A stretch of 48,804 nt of DNA from DSNY01 sp016861185 (GCA_030263275.1 SZOR01000019.1:1-48804), one strand, 5' to 3'; shown: positions 34,525 through 42,974, numbered from the stretch's first letter. Numbers and translations: made by a program. The notes: a model not told the origin generated them from the sequence alone.

Positions 34525-35724
34525 ATGCATCGCCTGAAAGCACTGTCTTGCGCGCTCGCCGGCACGCTGATCGCCGGCGCGGCAACCGCGGAGACCTGCC
34601 TGTCTCCCTACATCAAGAGCCTGAAGCAACCGGAAAAGGTGATGTACCTGTGGACGCTTCCGGTCGGACCCGGCTCCGACTTTCTCGCCGTGATCGACGT
34701 GAACGTCGCCTCGTCGACCTACGGCAAGATCCTGAAGAAGATCGAGGTGGGATCGGTCGGCAACGAGGCGCACCACATCGGCTACACCGACGATCGCGGC
34801 AAGATCTGGGCCGCAGCGCTGAACACCAGCCGCTTCTTCATCTTCGACGTGAAGACCGATCCGCTGAACCCGAAGCTGATCCGCACGATCGACGACGTGC
34901 CGCAGCTGACGGGGCTTTCGGGTCCGCATACGCCGTACGCGATCCCGGGCCGCATGCTGATCAGCATGGCATCCGGACCGGACGGCACCGGCCCGGGCGG
35001 CATTGCCGAATTCACCAACGACGGCGACTTCGTCGCCAGCCACAAGGCACCGAATCATCCGTACGAAACCGTGATCAAGCCCGAGTTCAACCGCATGATC
35101 ACGTCGAGCTGGGTCGAGCAGAAGACCTTCATGAGCCCGCTCGACAAATGGGATCCGAAGCGCTTCTCCAACACGATGCTGGTGTGGGACCTGAAAGCGC
35201 GCAAGATCGTGCAGGAGCTGAAGGGCGATCCGATTCCGCTCGCGGCGCGCTGGGCGCTCGCGCCGAACGCCGCGTACGGCTATTCGATCAGCAACGCCGG
35301 CGATTCGATCTGGATGTTCCGGCGCCGCTCCGACGGCAGTTTCACGTACACCAAGGCGGCCGATCTGGCGAAAGGCTGCGCGCCCGGCGACCTGCGCCAG
35401 TCGCCCGACGACAAGTATCTGTACCTGAGCTGCATCGGGCTGGGCGAAGTGCAGGCGTGGGACATCTCCAGGCCCGACAAGATCCGGCTGCACGACACGG
35501 TGCAGGGCATCGTGCAGGCGAACATGATGCACATGACCAACGACGGCAAAAGGCTGTACGTGACCAACTCGGCGATCAGCACGGTCGACTATTCGCCGCG
35601 CTACGCGCTGCGGCTGATCCACGTCGGGCCCGACGGCAAGATGAAGCAGGACCCGTTCTTCCACATCGACTTCTCCAAAGCGCCGGACGGGCCCGCGCGG
35701 CCGCACGACATGCTGCTGAACTGA
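34525..35724 (+). CDS. Selenium-binding protein SBP56 / methanethiol oxidase-like, periplasmic
   Basis: Exported beta-propeller protein of 399 residues related to SBP56 and to bacterial methanethiol oxidase, which oxidises methanethiol to formaldehyde, H2S and H2O2 in a copper-dependent way. A signal peptide (MHRLKALSCALAGTLIAGAATA) is cleaved near residue 22. Family marks are EAHHIGYTDD (His83, His84), GPHTPYAIPGRMLISMAS, KPEFNRMITSSWVE and YVTNSAISTVDYS. The CxxC-like site of the vertebrate protein is not present. The ATG follows CGGAGGACC. An SCO gene follows after three bases, as in mtoX clusters. Confidence 0.87.
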   Translation: MHRLKALSCALAGTLIAGAATAETCLSPYIKSLKQPEKVMYLWTLPVGPGSDFLAVIDVNVASSTYGKILKKIEVGSVGNEAHHIGYTDDRGKIWAAALNTSRFFIFDVKTDPLNPKLIRTIDDVPQLTGLSGPHTPYAIPGRMLISMASGPDGTGPGGIAEFTNDGDFVASHKAPNHPYETVIKPEFNRMITSSWVEQKTFMSPLDKWDPKRFSNTMLVWDLKARKIVQELKGDPIPLAARWALAPNAAYGYSISNAGDSIWMFRRRSDGSFTYTKAADLAKGCAPGDLRQSPDDKYLYLSCIGLGEVQAWDISRPDKIRLHDTVQGIVQANMMHMTNDGKRLYVTNSAISTVDYSPRYALRLIHVGPDGKMKQDPFFHIDFSKAPDGPARPHDMLLN

Positions 35725-35727
35725 GCG

Positions 35728-36318
35728 ATGCGCGGCTGGCTCGCGATCCTTGCGCTGGCGGCGCTGCCGGCGGCCGCTCACGATGCGCGCGCGCCGGCCG
35801 CGCCGGAGCTTGCGCCCGCGCCGAAAATGGCGGTCATCCGCCAGGCGCCCGAGTTCACGCTGCTCGACCCGCACGGAAAGCCGGTGCAGCTCGGGGAGCT
35901 GCGCGGCCGCGTCGTGCTGCTGGCGTTCGTCTACACGACCTGCACCGGCGCGTGCCCGCTGCTGTCGGCCCGGATGGCGCGACTGCAGGCGCGCCTGATC
36001 GACGCCGGACTCGCGGATCGCGTGGCGCTGCTGTCGGTCACCGTCGATCCGGAGCGCGACACGCCGGAAGCGCTGGCACGCTACGCGCGCAAGTTCGACG
36101 CGCGGCCGGGCTGGCACTTCCTGCGCGACGGCCGCGAACGGATGCAGGCCGTGCTCGCCGCGTACGACGAATGGACGCGGCCGCTGCCCGACGGCGACAT
36201 CGACCATCCCGCGCGGCTGCACCTGATCGACGGCGAGGGACGCGTGCGCGAGATCTACAGCCTGTCGTTCTTCGATGAGCGGCAGGCCTATCTGGACATC
36301 GCAGCGCTACTGCGCTAG
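35728..36318 (+). CDS. SCO1/SenC family copper chaperone
   Basis: Periplasmic thioredoxin-fold copper chaperone of 196 residues. The copper site is intact: Cys72 and Cys76 in CTGAC, and His160 in DIDHPARLHLID. The N-terminus is a weak signal peptide (MRGWLAILALAALPAAAHDA). It begins three bases after the methanethiol-oxidase-like gene and probably loads copper into it. Its stop codon overlaps the stop of convergent uvrD by four bases. Confidence 0.9.
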   Translation: MRGWLAILALAALPAAAHDARAPAAPELAPAPKMAVIRQAPEFTLLDPHGKPVQLGELRGRVVLLAFVYTTCTGACPLLSARMARLQARLIDAGLADRVALLSVTVDPERDTPEALARYARKFDARPGWHFLRDGRERMQAVLAAYDEWTRPLPDGDIDHPARLHLIDGEGRVREIYSLSFFDERQAYLDIAALLR

Positions 36319-39300
36319 GCCGCCTGCAGCTTCGCGATCGAGAGCAGCAGCTCCTTGACGCCCTGCGGGCCGAAGTTGATCTTCGCGCGCGCGTCGTCGC
36401 CGCTGCCTTCGAGCTTGATGATCACGCCGTCGCCGAAGCGCGCATGGCGCACCGATTGGCCGATGCGGAAGCCGTGCACGGTTTGCGGCTTGGGGGTAAT
36501 GGCCGGCACGGTGGGCTGCGCGCCGGCGTCGTGCCACTGCCCGTAGCGGATGCCGGCGCTTTCGCGCAGCCGCGGCGTCAGCCACTTGACCGCGCCCTCG
36601 GGCAGCTCGTCGATGAAGCGCGACTTGACCCCGTAGCGCGTCTGCCCGTGCAACATGCGGCTCTGCGCGAAGCTCAGGTAGAGCCGGCGCCGCGCGCGCG
36701 TGATCGCGACGTACATCAGGCGCCGCTCTTCTTCCAGGCCCTCGGGCTCGGTGACGCTGTTGTCGTGCGGGAACAGGCCCTCTTCCAGGCCCGTGATGAA
36801 GACCGCGTGGAACTCGAGCCCCTTGGCGGCGTGCACGGTCATCAGCTGCAGCGCGTCCTGCCCTTCGTTGGCCTGGTTTTCGCCCGCTTCGAGCGATGCG
36901 TGCGAAAGGAACGCCGCCAGCGGCGACGGGATCGCGTTGTCGGTTTCGGCCTGCGTGGCCGGGGCGTCGGCCGCGTAGCCCTCTTCGCCGACGAAAGCGG
37001 CGGCGGCGTTGACCAGCTCGTTCAGGTTCTCGATCCGCTCCTGCCCTTCCCTTTCGGTCCGGTAGTGCGCGACCAGGCCGCTGCGCTCGATCACCGCGTC
37101 GACGATCTCCTGCAGCGGCAGGTTCGCGGTCTCGAAACGCAGGCTTTCGATCAGCTTGACGAACGTGGCGAGGTTGGCGCCCGCCTTGCCGCTGACGCCG
37201 CCCACTGCCGCGTACAGGCTCTGGTTCGCCGCGCGCGCCGCGTCCTGAAGCTGCTCGAGCGTGCGCGCACCGATGCCGCGCGGCGGGAAATTGACGATGC
37301 GCAGGAACGCGGTGTCGTCGGCCGGGTTCTCGATCAGCCGCAGATAGGCGAGCGCGTGCTTGATCTCCGCGCGCTCGAAGAAGCGCAGTCCGCCGTAGAC
37401 GCGGTACGGGATGCCGGCGTTGAACAGCGCGTGCTCGATCACGCGCGACTGCGCGTTCGAGCGGTACAGCACCGCGATCTCGCTGCGCGCCAGCCCCTCG
37501 CCGATCAGGTTCTTCACCTCGTCGACGAGCCACGCGGCCTCCAGCCCGTCGGAGCCGGCTTCGAAGACGCGCACCGGCTCGCCGTGACCCGCGTCGGTCC
37601 ACAGGTTCTTGCCGAGCCGGCGCGCGTTGTTGCGGATCAGCGCGTTGGCGGCGTCGAGGATGTGGCCGTGCGAGCGGTAGTTCTGCTCGAGCTTGATGAC
37701 GTTGCGCACGCGGAACTCGCGCTCGAAGTCAGCCATGTTGCCGACGTTGGCGCCGCGGAACGCGTAGATCGAGTTGTGCGTCAGCAGGCCGTTGGCGACG
37801 AAGTTGTGCGAGGCCTCGACGTCGAGGTCGTAGACGGTGACCGTCGCGCGCGGTGCCACCTCGACCGCGGCGACGGTGTCGAAGCCGCCCTCCGCGGTGA
37901 AGATCGCCATGCCGGTGCGCACGTGCTCGGCCTGCGTCAGCGGCAGCGTGCGCCGTCCGAGCCGGGCGCGGCTCAGGATGCGGCCGCCGAGCACGGCGCG
38001 GATCCGGCGTGCGTCGTCGACGAGTTCGCCGTAATCGCGGCGGAACATCTGCACGCACCAGCCGCCCTTGCCGTCCTCGACGACGGTCGGCTCGTAGCCC
38101 GCCTCCTGGAGCTGCTGCGCTTGCTTCCTGTCGAGCGTGCGCGCGTACAGCCGGTGGTTCGGCGCCCCGCGGCGCGTTTCCGCGCACAGCGTCAGCAGCA
38201 CGTCGCCGGGCGCACCGAAGCTCGGCCGCCGGCGATCGTCGGGGCGATCGGCCGCGAGCTTCAGGTCCTCCAGCAGCCAGCGCGCCGAGCGCTCGGTGTT
38301 CAGCGCGCCGAACTCCGGCGGCGGTGCGCCGTTGCCGCGCGCGGTGAAGCCGCGCGTCGGCAACCCGTACTTCAGCGAAAGCACGCGCAGGCGCTGGTGC
38401 GCGCTCTGTTCGTCGTCGAAGGACTCGAGCACCCACACCGACTCGGCGCCTTCGCGCCGCGCGCGGTGACGGAATCCCGGCACGGCCTTGTCATCGACGT
38501 GTTCGTTGCGATGCCCCGACACGGCGAGCCGGTAGCCCACGCCGGGCTTGTGCATCAGGCAGAGGAAGTGCTTCGGCGGCAGATGCCCGACCGCGTAGCC
38601 GGCGAAATGCGTGTGGTCCGGCGTGCTGGTCAAGGTGCGGCCGCCGGCTGTGCGGATCGTCACCAGCGACGCTTCCATGCTGCGCGCATGCACGCCGATG
38701 ACGCGCGCGGCGCCGAAATGGCCGCCGCCGTAGGCGGAGCGCACGCGGTCGCCCACGCCGACGCGCTCGATCAGCTTCAGCGACCCGTCCTCCATCAGCA
38801 CCTGCGTTCCGGCGGCCAGGCACTGATCGTCGTCGCCGACGGCGAACAGGCAGTTGCGTGCGCCGCCGCCTTCGCCTTCGCCGAGGCCGGCAAGCAGCTT
38901 GAGCCACTTGTACTGCAGCACGTTGGTGTCCTGGAACTCGTCGACCAGGATGTGGCAGAAGCGCTCCTGGTAGTGCGCGCGCAGCGGCTCGTTGCGGGCG
39001 AGCAGCTCGTAGCAGCGCAGCAGCAGCTCGGCGAAATCGACCACGCCTTCGCGCTGGCACTGCGCGTCGTAGGCCGCGTACAGCTCGATGAACCTGCGGT
39101 TGTAGTCGTCGTTGACTTCGACGTCCTTCGCGCGCAGACCGGCTTCCTTGGCGTTGTTGATGAACCACTGCAGGTTGCGCGGCGGATAGCGTTCGTCGTC
39201 GACGTTGTTGGCCTTCAGCAGCCGCTTGATCGCGGAGAGCTGGTCGGCCGAGTCGAGGATCTGGAAGGTCTGCGGCAGATTCGCGTCGCGGTGATGCGCG

Positions 39301-39587
39301 CGCAGCATCCGGTTGCACAGCCCGTGGAAGGTGCCGAGCCACATGCCGCGCACGTTGATCGGCAGCATCGCGGAGAGCCGCGTCAGCATCTCCTTCGCGG
39401 CCTTGTTGGTGAAGGTCACCGCGAGCACGCCCTGCGGGCTGACCTGGTGCGTCTGGATCAGCCAGGCGATGCGCGTGGTCAGCACGCGCGTCTTGCCGCT
39501 GCCGGCGCCGGCGAGGATCAGGGCGGATTGATTGGGAAGCGTGACCGCCGCGAGTTGGCGGTCGTTCAGATTCTCGAGCAGGTTCAT
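36315..39587 (-). CDS. uvrD: ATP-dependent DNA helicase UvrD/PcrA/Rep family, intein-containing precursor
   Basis: Superfamily 1 3'-5' helicase in excision and mismatch repair; 1090-residue precursor. Walker A is AGAGSGKT (26-33), the Walker B region is HILVDEFQDTN, and motif III GDDDQ/SIYAFRGA is split between residues 255 and 606 by a 350-residue intein. Later motifs include LEQNYRSHGHILDAAN, VHAAKGLEFHAVF and RLMYVAITRARRRLYL. After splicing the helicase would be 740 residues, close to the usual 720. The frame runs on upstream to 40691 antisense to leuS, but the ATG at 39585-39587 (MNLLENLNDRQLAAV) is the family start. Divergent from leuS, convergent with the SCO gene. Confidence 0.95.
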   Translation of the reverse strand: MNLLENLNDRQLAAVTLPNQSALILAGAGSGKTRVLTTRIAWLIQTHQVSPQGVLAVTFTNKAAKEMLTRLSAMLPINVRGMWLGTFHGLCNRMLRAHHRDANLPQTFQILDSADQLSAIKRLLKANNVDDERYPPRNLQWFINNAKEAGLRAKDVEVNDDYNRRFIELYAAYDAQCQREGVVDFAELLLRCYELLARNEPLRAHYQERFCHILVDEFQDTNVLQYKWLKLLAGLGEGEGGGARNCLFAVGDDDQCLAAGTQVLMEDGSLKLIERVGVGDRVRSAYGGGHFGAARVIGVHARSMEASLVTIRTAGGRTLTSTPDHTHFAGYAVGHLPPKHFLCLMHKPGVGYRLAVSGHRNEHVDDKAVPGFRHRARREGAESVWVLESFDDEQSAHQRLRVLSLKYGLPTRGFTARGNGAPPPEFGALNTERSARWLLEDLKLAADRPDDRRRPSFGAPGDVLLTLCAETRRGAPNHRLYARTLDRKQAQQLQEAGYEPTVVEDGKGGWCVQMFRRDYGELVDDARRIRAVLGGRILSRARLGRRTLPLTQAEHVRTGMAIFTAEGGFDTVAAVEVAPRATVTVYDLDVEASHNFVANGLLTHNSIYAFRGANVGNMADFEREFRVRNVIKLEQNYRSHGHILDAANALIRNNARRLGKNLWTDAGHGEPVRVFEAGSDGLEAAWLVDEVKNLIGEGLARSEIAVLYRSNAQSRVIEHALFNAGIPYRVYGGLRFFERAEIKHALAYLRLIENPADDTAFLRIVNFPPRGIGARTLEQLQDAARAANQSLYAAVGGVSGKAGANLATFVKLIESLRFETANLPLQEIVDAVIERSGLVAHYRTEREGQERIENLNELVNAAAAFVGEEGYAADAPATQAETDNAIPSPLAAFLSHASLEAGENQANEGQDALQLMTVHAAKGLEFHAVFITGLEEGLFPHDNSVTEPEGLEEERRLMYVAITRARRRLYLSFAQSRMLHGQTRYGVKSRFIDELPEGAVKWLTPRLRESAGIRYGQWHDAGAQPTVPAITPKPQTVHGFRIGQSVRHARFGDGVIIKLEGSGDDARAKINFGPQGVKELLLSIAKLQAA
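37773..38822 (-). other. Intein in UvrD (350 residues)
   Basis: Protein-splicing element in helicase motif III. The first residue is Cys256 of the precursor (CLAAGTQVLMEDGS, block A); block B is LTSTPDHTHF with the conserved His at intein residue 70; block F is VYDLDVEASHNFVA and block G is NGLLTHN with the C-terminal His-Asn pair; the +1 residue is Ser606. All residues required for canonical splicing are present. About 250 residues lie between blocks B and F, but no LAGLIDADG motif is seen. Codon use and GC match the host gene, so it is an old resident. Splicing activity is inferred, not shown. Confidence 0.93.
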
Positions 39588-39611
39588 CGCGGTCGCGAGT
39601 GTAGCGGCCCC

Positions 39612-39617
39612 TATAAT
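39612..39617 (+). promoter_or_regulatory. Possible -10 element of leuS
   Basis: A perfect TATAAT stands 33 bases before the leuS ATG, in the 63-base gap between divergent uvrD and leuS. No good -35 hexamer is visible 16-18 bases upstream, so this is only suggestive. Confidence 0.4.
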
Positions 39618-39650
39618 CCTCGCTCGAAATCCGAGGGCTTGGACAACGCA

Positions 39651-42389
39651 ATGCGCGACAAGTACGCACCGGCCGAGGTCGAAGCGGCCGCGCAATCGCA
39701 CTGGCAGTCGATCGACGCCTATCGCGCGCGCGAGAACGATGCGCGTTTTCCGAAAGGCAAGTTCTACGCGTGCTCGATGCTGCCCTACCCCAGCGGCAAG
39801 CTGCACATGGGACACGTGCGCAACTACACGATCAACGACATGATGTACCGCCATCTGCGCATGAAGGGCTACAACGTCCTGATGCCGATGGGCTGGGATG
39901 CGTTCGGCCTGCCCGCGGAGAACGCGGCGATCAAGAACAAGGTCGCGCCGGCGAAGTGGACGTACGAAAACATCGCCCACATGAAGCGGCAGATGCAGGC
40001 GATGGGGCTCGCGATCGACTGGTCGCGCGAGATCGCCGCCTGCGATCCGGCCTATTACAAGTGGAACCAGTGGCTGTTCCTGAAGATGCTCGAGAAGGGC
40101 ATCGCCTACCGCAAGACGCAGATCGTCAACTGGGACCCGGTCGACCAGACCGTGCTCGCCAACGAGCAGGTGATCGACGGCCGCGGCTGGCGCACCGGCG
40201 CGCTCGTCGAGAAGCGCGAGATCCCCGGCTACTACCTGGCGATCACGAAGTACGCCGACGAGCTGCTCGAGTACACGCTGGACAAGCTGCCCGGCTGGCC
40301 CGAGCGCGTGCGGCTGATGCAGGAGAACTGGATCGGCAAGAGCTACGGCGTGAACTTCGGTTTCCCGTACGACCTCGACGGCAAGCGCGAGCTGCTGCGT
40401 GTGTTCACCACGCGCGCCGACACGATCATGGGCGTGACCTTCGTCGCGCTCGCCGCCGAGCATCCGCTGGCGACCCGGCTCGCGCGCGACGACGCGCAGG
40501 TCGCGGCCTTCGTCGAGGAGTGCAAGCGCGGCACGGTGATGGAAGCCGATCTCGCGACGATGGAGAAGAAGGGTGTTCCGACCGGCTTCTTCGTCACGCA
40601 CCCGCTCACGGGCGAGAAGGTCGAGGTGTGGGTCGGCAACTACGTGCTGATGGGCTACGGCGAAGGCGCGGTGATGGGCGTTCCCGGCCACGACGAACGC
40701 GACTTCGCGTTCGCGAAGAAGTACGGGCTGCCGATCAGGCAGGTGATCGATTGGCCTGCACGGAAAATTCCCCCCGGCACTGCATCGAAAATCCCCCCCG
40801 GCCCCCCTTTACAAAAGGGGGGAGCACAGCAGCCCCCTTTGGAAAAGGGGGCCGACGCGCGCAGCGCGGCGGGGGGATTTTTGAGCGCCGGCACGCGCGA
40901 CGCTGACGCACCCTTCGACGCCGCTTGGCAACCCTGGTACGCCGACAAGGACGGTGTCTGCGTCAACTCGGGCAAGTACGACGGCCTCGCGTACGAAGCC
41001 GCGGTCGATGCGATCGCCGCGGATCTGAAGGCGAAGAGCCTCGGCGACAAGCAGGTGCAGTGGCGGCTGCGCGACTGGGGCATTTCACGCCAGCGCTACT
41101 GGGGAACGCCGATCCCGATCATCCACTGCGCAGACTGCGGCCCGGTGCCGGTGCCGGAGAAGGATCTGCCGGTCGTGCTGCCCGAAGACCTCGTGCCCGA
41201 CGGCAGCGGCAACCCGCTCGCGAAGGACGAGCGCTTCCTCGCGTGCACGTGTCCCAAGTGCGGCAAGCCGGCGCGGCGCGAGACCGACACGATGGACACC
41301 TTCGTCGACAGCGCCTGGTACTACATGCGCTACTGCTCGCCCGACGCGAAGACGATGGTCGACGCGCGCGTCGACTACTGGATGCCGATGGACCAGTACA
41401 TCGGCGGCATCGAGCACGCGGTGCTGCACCTGCTGTACGCGCGCTTCTGGACCAAGGTGATGCGCGATCTGGAACTCGTCAAGTTCGACGAGCCGTTCGT
41501 GCGCCTGCTGACGCAGGGCATGGTGCTGAACCACATCTGGTCGCGCCGCAACGACAAGGGCGGCATCGAATACTTCTGGCCGCAGGACGTGACGCCCGTG
41601 ACCGACGCGTCCGGCCGCATCGTCGGCGGCAAACTCGCCGACGGCACGCCGGTCGAGTACGGCGGCATCGGCACGATGTCGAAGAGCAAGAACAACGGCG
41701 TCGACCCGCAGGACCTGATCGACAAGTACGGCGCCGACACCGCGCGGCTGTTCGTGATGTTCGCATCGCCGCCGGAGCAGACGCTCGAGTGGTCGGACAC
41801 CGGCGTCGAAGGCGCGGCGCGTTTCCTGCGCAGGCTGTGGAGCTTCGGCTACGGCGTGCGCGACGCGGTCGCCGCCGGCCGTCCGCAACCCGCGTCGCGC
41901 TCGGCGGCGCGCTTCGAGTTGCATCGAACGCTCGGCCAGGTCAACTACGACTACGAACGTCTGCAGTACAACACGGTCGTGTCAGGCGCGATGAAGATGC
42001 TCAACACGCTCGAAGCCGCGCCGCGCGACGAAGCATTTCCCGCGCTCGTGCACGAAGGGCTCGGCATTCTGCTGCGCGTGCTGTCGCCGGTGACGCCGCA
42101 CATCGGCCACGCGCTGTGGACCGAGCTGGGCTACGCCGCGCAGTACGGCGACATCCTCGACGCGCCCTGGCCCGAGCCGGCAGCCGACGCGCTGGCGCAG
42201 GACGAGATCGAGCTGGTCGTGCAGGTCAACGGCAAGCTGCGCGGCGCGGTGCGCGTGCCGGCGCAGGCCGACAAGGCCGCGATCGAAGCGGCGGCGCTGG
42301 CCGACGCCAACGTGCGGAAGTTCGTCGGCGGCAACGCGGTCAAGCGCGTCGTCGTCGTGCCGGGCAAACTGGTCAACGTGGTCGTCTGA
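39651..42389 (+). CDS. leuS: Leucyl-tRNA synthetase
   Basis: Charges tRNA-Leu; 912 residues, class Ia. The HIGH motif is HMGH (52-55) within PYPSGKLHMGH, the KMSKS motif is MSKSK (676-680), and the editing-domain Asp348 is present in VPGHDERD. Residues 372-410 are a repeat-derived, proline/glycine-rich insert in the late editing (CP1) domain, between GLPIRQVIDWPAR and the DADAPFDAAW...GVCVNSGKYDG stretch. The ATG at 39651 gives MRDKYAPAEVEAAAQSHW, the normal start; the frame is open far upstream but that is antisense to uvrD. Followed by lptE, holA and proA, the usual betaproteobacterial order. Confidence 0.96.
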   Translation: MRDKYAPAEVEAAAQSHWQSIDAYRARENDARFPKGKFYACSMLPYPSGKLHMGHVRNYTINDMMYRHLRMKGYNVLMPMGWDAFGLPAENAAIKNKVAPAKWTYENIAHMKRQMQAMGLAIDWSREIAACDPAYYKWNQWLFLKMLEKGIAYRKTQIVNWDPVDQTVLANEQVIDGRGWRTGALVEKREIPGYYLAITKYADELLEYTLDKLPGWPERVRLMQENWIGKSYGVNFGFPYDLDGKRELLRVFTTRADTIMGVTFVALAAEHPLATRLARDDAQVAAFVEECKRGTVMEADLATMEKKGVPTGFFVTHPLTGEKVEVWVGNYVLMGYGEGAVMGVPGHDERDFAFAKKYGLPIRQVIDWPARKIPPGTASKIPPGPPLQKGGAQQPPLEKGADARSAAGGFLSAGTRDADAPFDAAWQPWYADKDGVCVNSGKYDGLAYEAAVDAIAADLKAKSLGDKQVQWRLRDWGISRQRYWGTPIPIIHCADCGPVPVPEKDLPVVLPEDLVPDGSGNPLAKDERFLACTCPKCGKPARRETDTMDTFVDSAWYYMRYCSPDAKTMVDARVDYWMPMDQYIGGIEHAVLHLLYARFWTKVMRDLELVKFDEPFVRLLTQGMVLNHIWSRRNDKGGIEYFWPQDVTPVTDASGRIVGGKLADGTPVEYGGIGTMSKSKNNGVDPQDLIDKYGADTARLFVMFASPPEQTLEWSDTGVEGAARFLRRLWSFGYGVRDAVAAGRPQPASRSAARFELHRTLGQVNYDYERLQYNTVVSGAMKMLNTLEAAPRDEAFPALVHEGLGILLRVLSPVTPHIGHALWTELGYAAQYGDILDAPWPEPAADALAQDEIELVVQVNGKLRGAVRVPAQADKAAIEAAALADANVRKFVGGNAVKRVVVVPGKLVNVVV
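40764..40880. repeat. Palindromic repeat inserted in frame in leuS
   Basis: 117 bases (39 codons). AAAATCCCCCC near the left pairs with GGGGGGATTTTT at the right end (running to 40883), and two inner hairpins CCCCCCTTTACAAAAGGGGGG-like and CCCCCTTTGGAAAAGGGGG are present. It encodes the peptide pieces KIPPGPPLQKGG and PPLEKGAD. It is of the same type as the repeat at 9989-10096. Confidence 0.85.
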
Positions 42390-42407
42390 CGGCAAGGTCA
42401 AAGGCTG

Positions 42408-42494
42408 TTTTCACCACAGAGAGACCGAGGGCACGGAGAAAAGATGAAAACGGAAGCGAAGGCTTTCTCGGCGTTCTCGGTGTCTCGGTGGTTC
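42408..42494. repeat. CACAGAG-type palindromic repeat, copy 6, overlapping the start of lptE
   Basis: Left arm TTTTCACCACAGAGAGACCG...GGAGAAAAG (42408-42443) and right arm CTTTCTCGGCGTTCTCGG...CGGTGGTT (42463-42493). The left arm supplies GGAG for ribosome binding, and the right arm is translated as residues 7-17 of LptE. Confidence 0.85.
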
Positions 42495-42974
42495 ATACTG
42501 GGCCTCGCATTGATGCTGGCCTCGTGCGGCTTCAAGCTGCGCGGCGCGCAGCAGTTGCCGTTCGAGACGATCTATCTCGGTTTCGGTCCGAACTCCTCGC
42601 TCGGCGCGGAGCTGGCGCGCAACATCCGCGCGGGAACGAGCACCAAGGTCGTCGCGGATCGCGCGCAGGCGCAGGCGGTGCTGGATGTGCTCGGCGAGGC
42701 GCGCGAGCGCGACGTGCTGTCGGTCAGCGCGCAGGGCCGCGCGCGCGAGTTCCAGCTCCGGCTGCGGCTGCAGTTCCGGCTGCACGACGGCAAGGGGCGC
42801 GAATTGATCGCGCCGACGCAGATCGCCGTGCAACGCGACATCTCGTTCAACGAAGCGCAGGTGCTCGCGAAGGAGTCCGAAGAGGCGCTGCTTTACCGCG
42901 ACATGCAGACCGACGTCGTGCAGCAGCTCCTGCGCCGGCTCGCTGCGCTCAAGGTCGATGCAGCTAAAAGCTGA
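42444..42974 (+). CDS. lptE: LPS-assembly lipoprotein LptE
   Basis: Outer-membrane lipoprotein plug of the LptD translocon that inserts lipopolysaccharide; 176 residues. The lipobox is LASC with acylated Cys28, followed by GFKLRGAQQLPF, the standard LptE start of the mature protein. The first 17 residues (MKTEAKAFSAFSVSRWF) come largely from a palindromic repeat, with its GGAG at 42435-42438 as ribosome binding site. A GTG at codon 13 is a possible alternative start that would still lie in the repeat. The 3' end overlaps holA by 17 bases. Position after leuS is conserved. Confidence 0.9.
   Translation: MKTEAKAFSAFSVSRWFILGLALMLASCGFKLRGAQQLPFETIYLGFGPNSSLGAELARNIRAGTSTKVVADRAQAQAVLDVLGEARERDVLSVSAQGRAREFQLRLRLQFRLHDGKGRELIAPTQIAVQRDISFNEAQVLAKESEEALLYRDMQTDVVQQLLRRLAALKVDAAKS

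Noticed and set aside
36444..39650. Very long plus-strand open frame leading into leuS
   Set aside because: It is the antisense shadow of uvrD in GC-rich DNA; LeuRS similarity begins only at the ATG at 39651.
39588..40691. Minus-strand upstream extension of the uvrD frame
   Set aside because: It is antisense to leuS and has no helicase similarity; the family start is the ATG at 39587.
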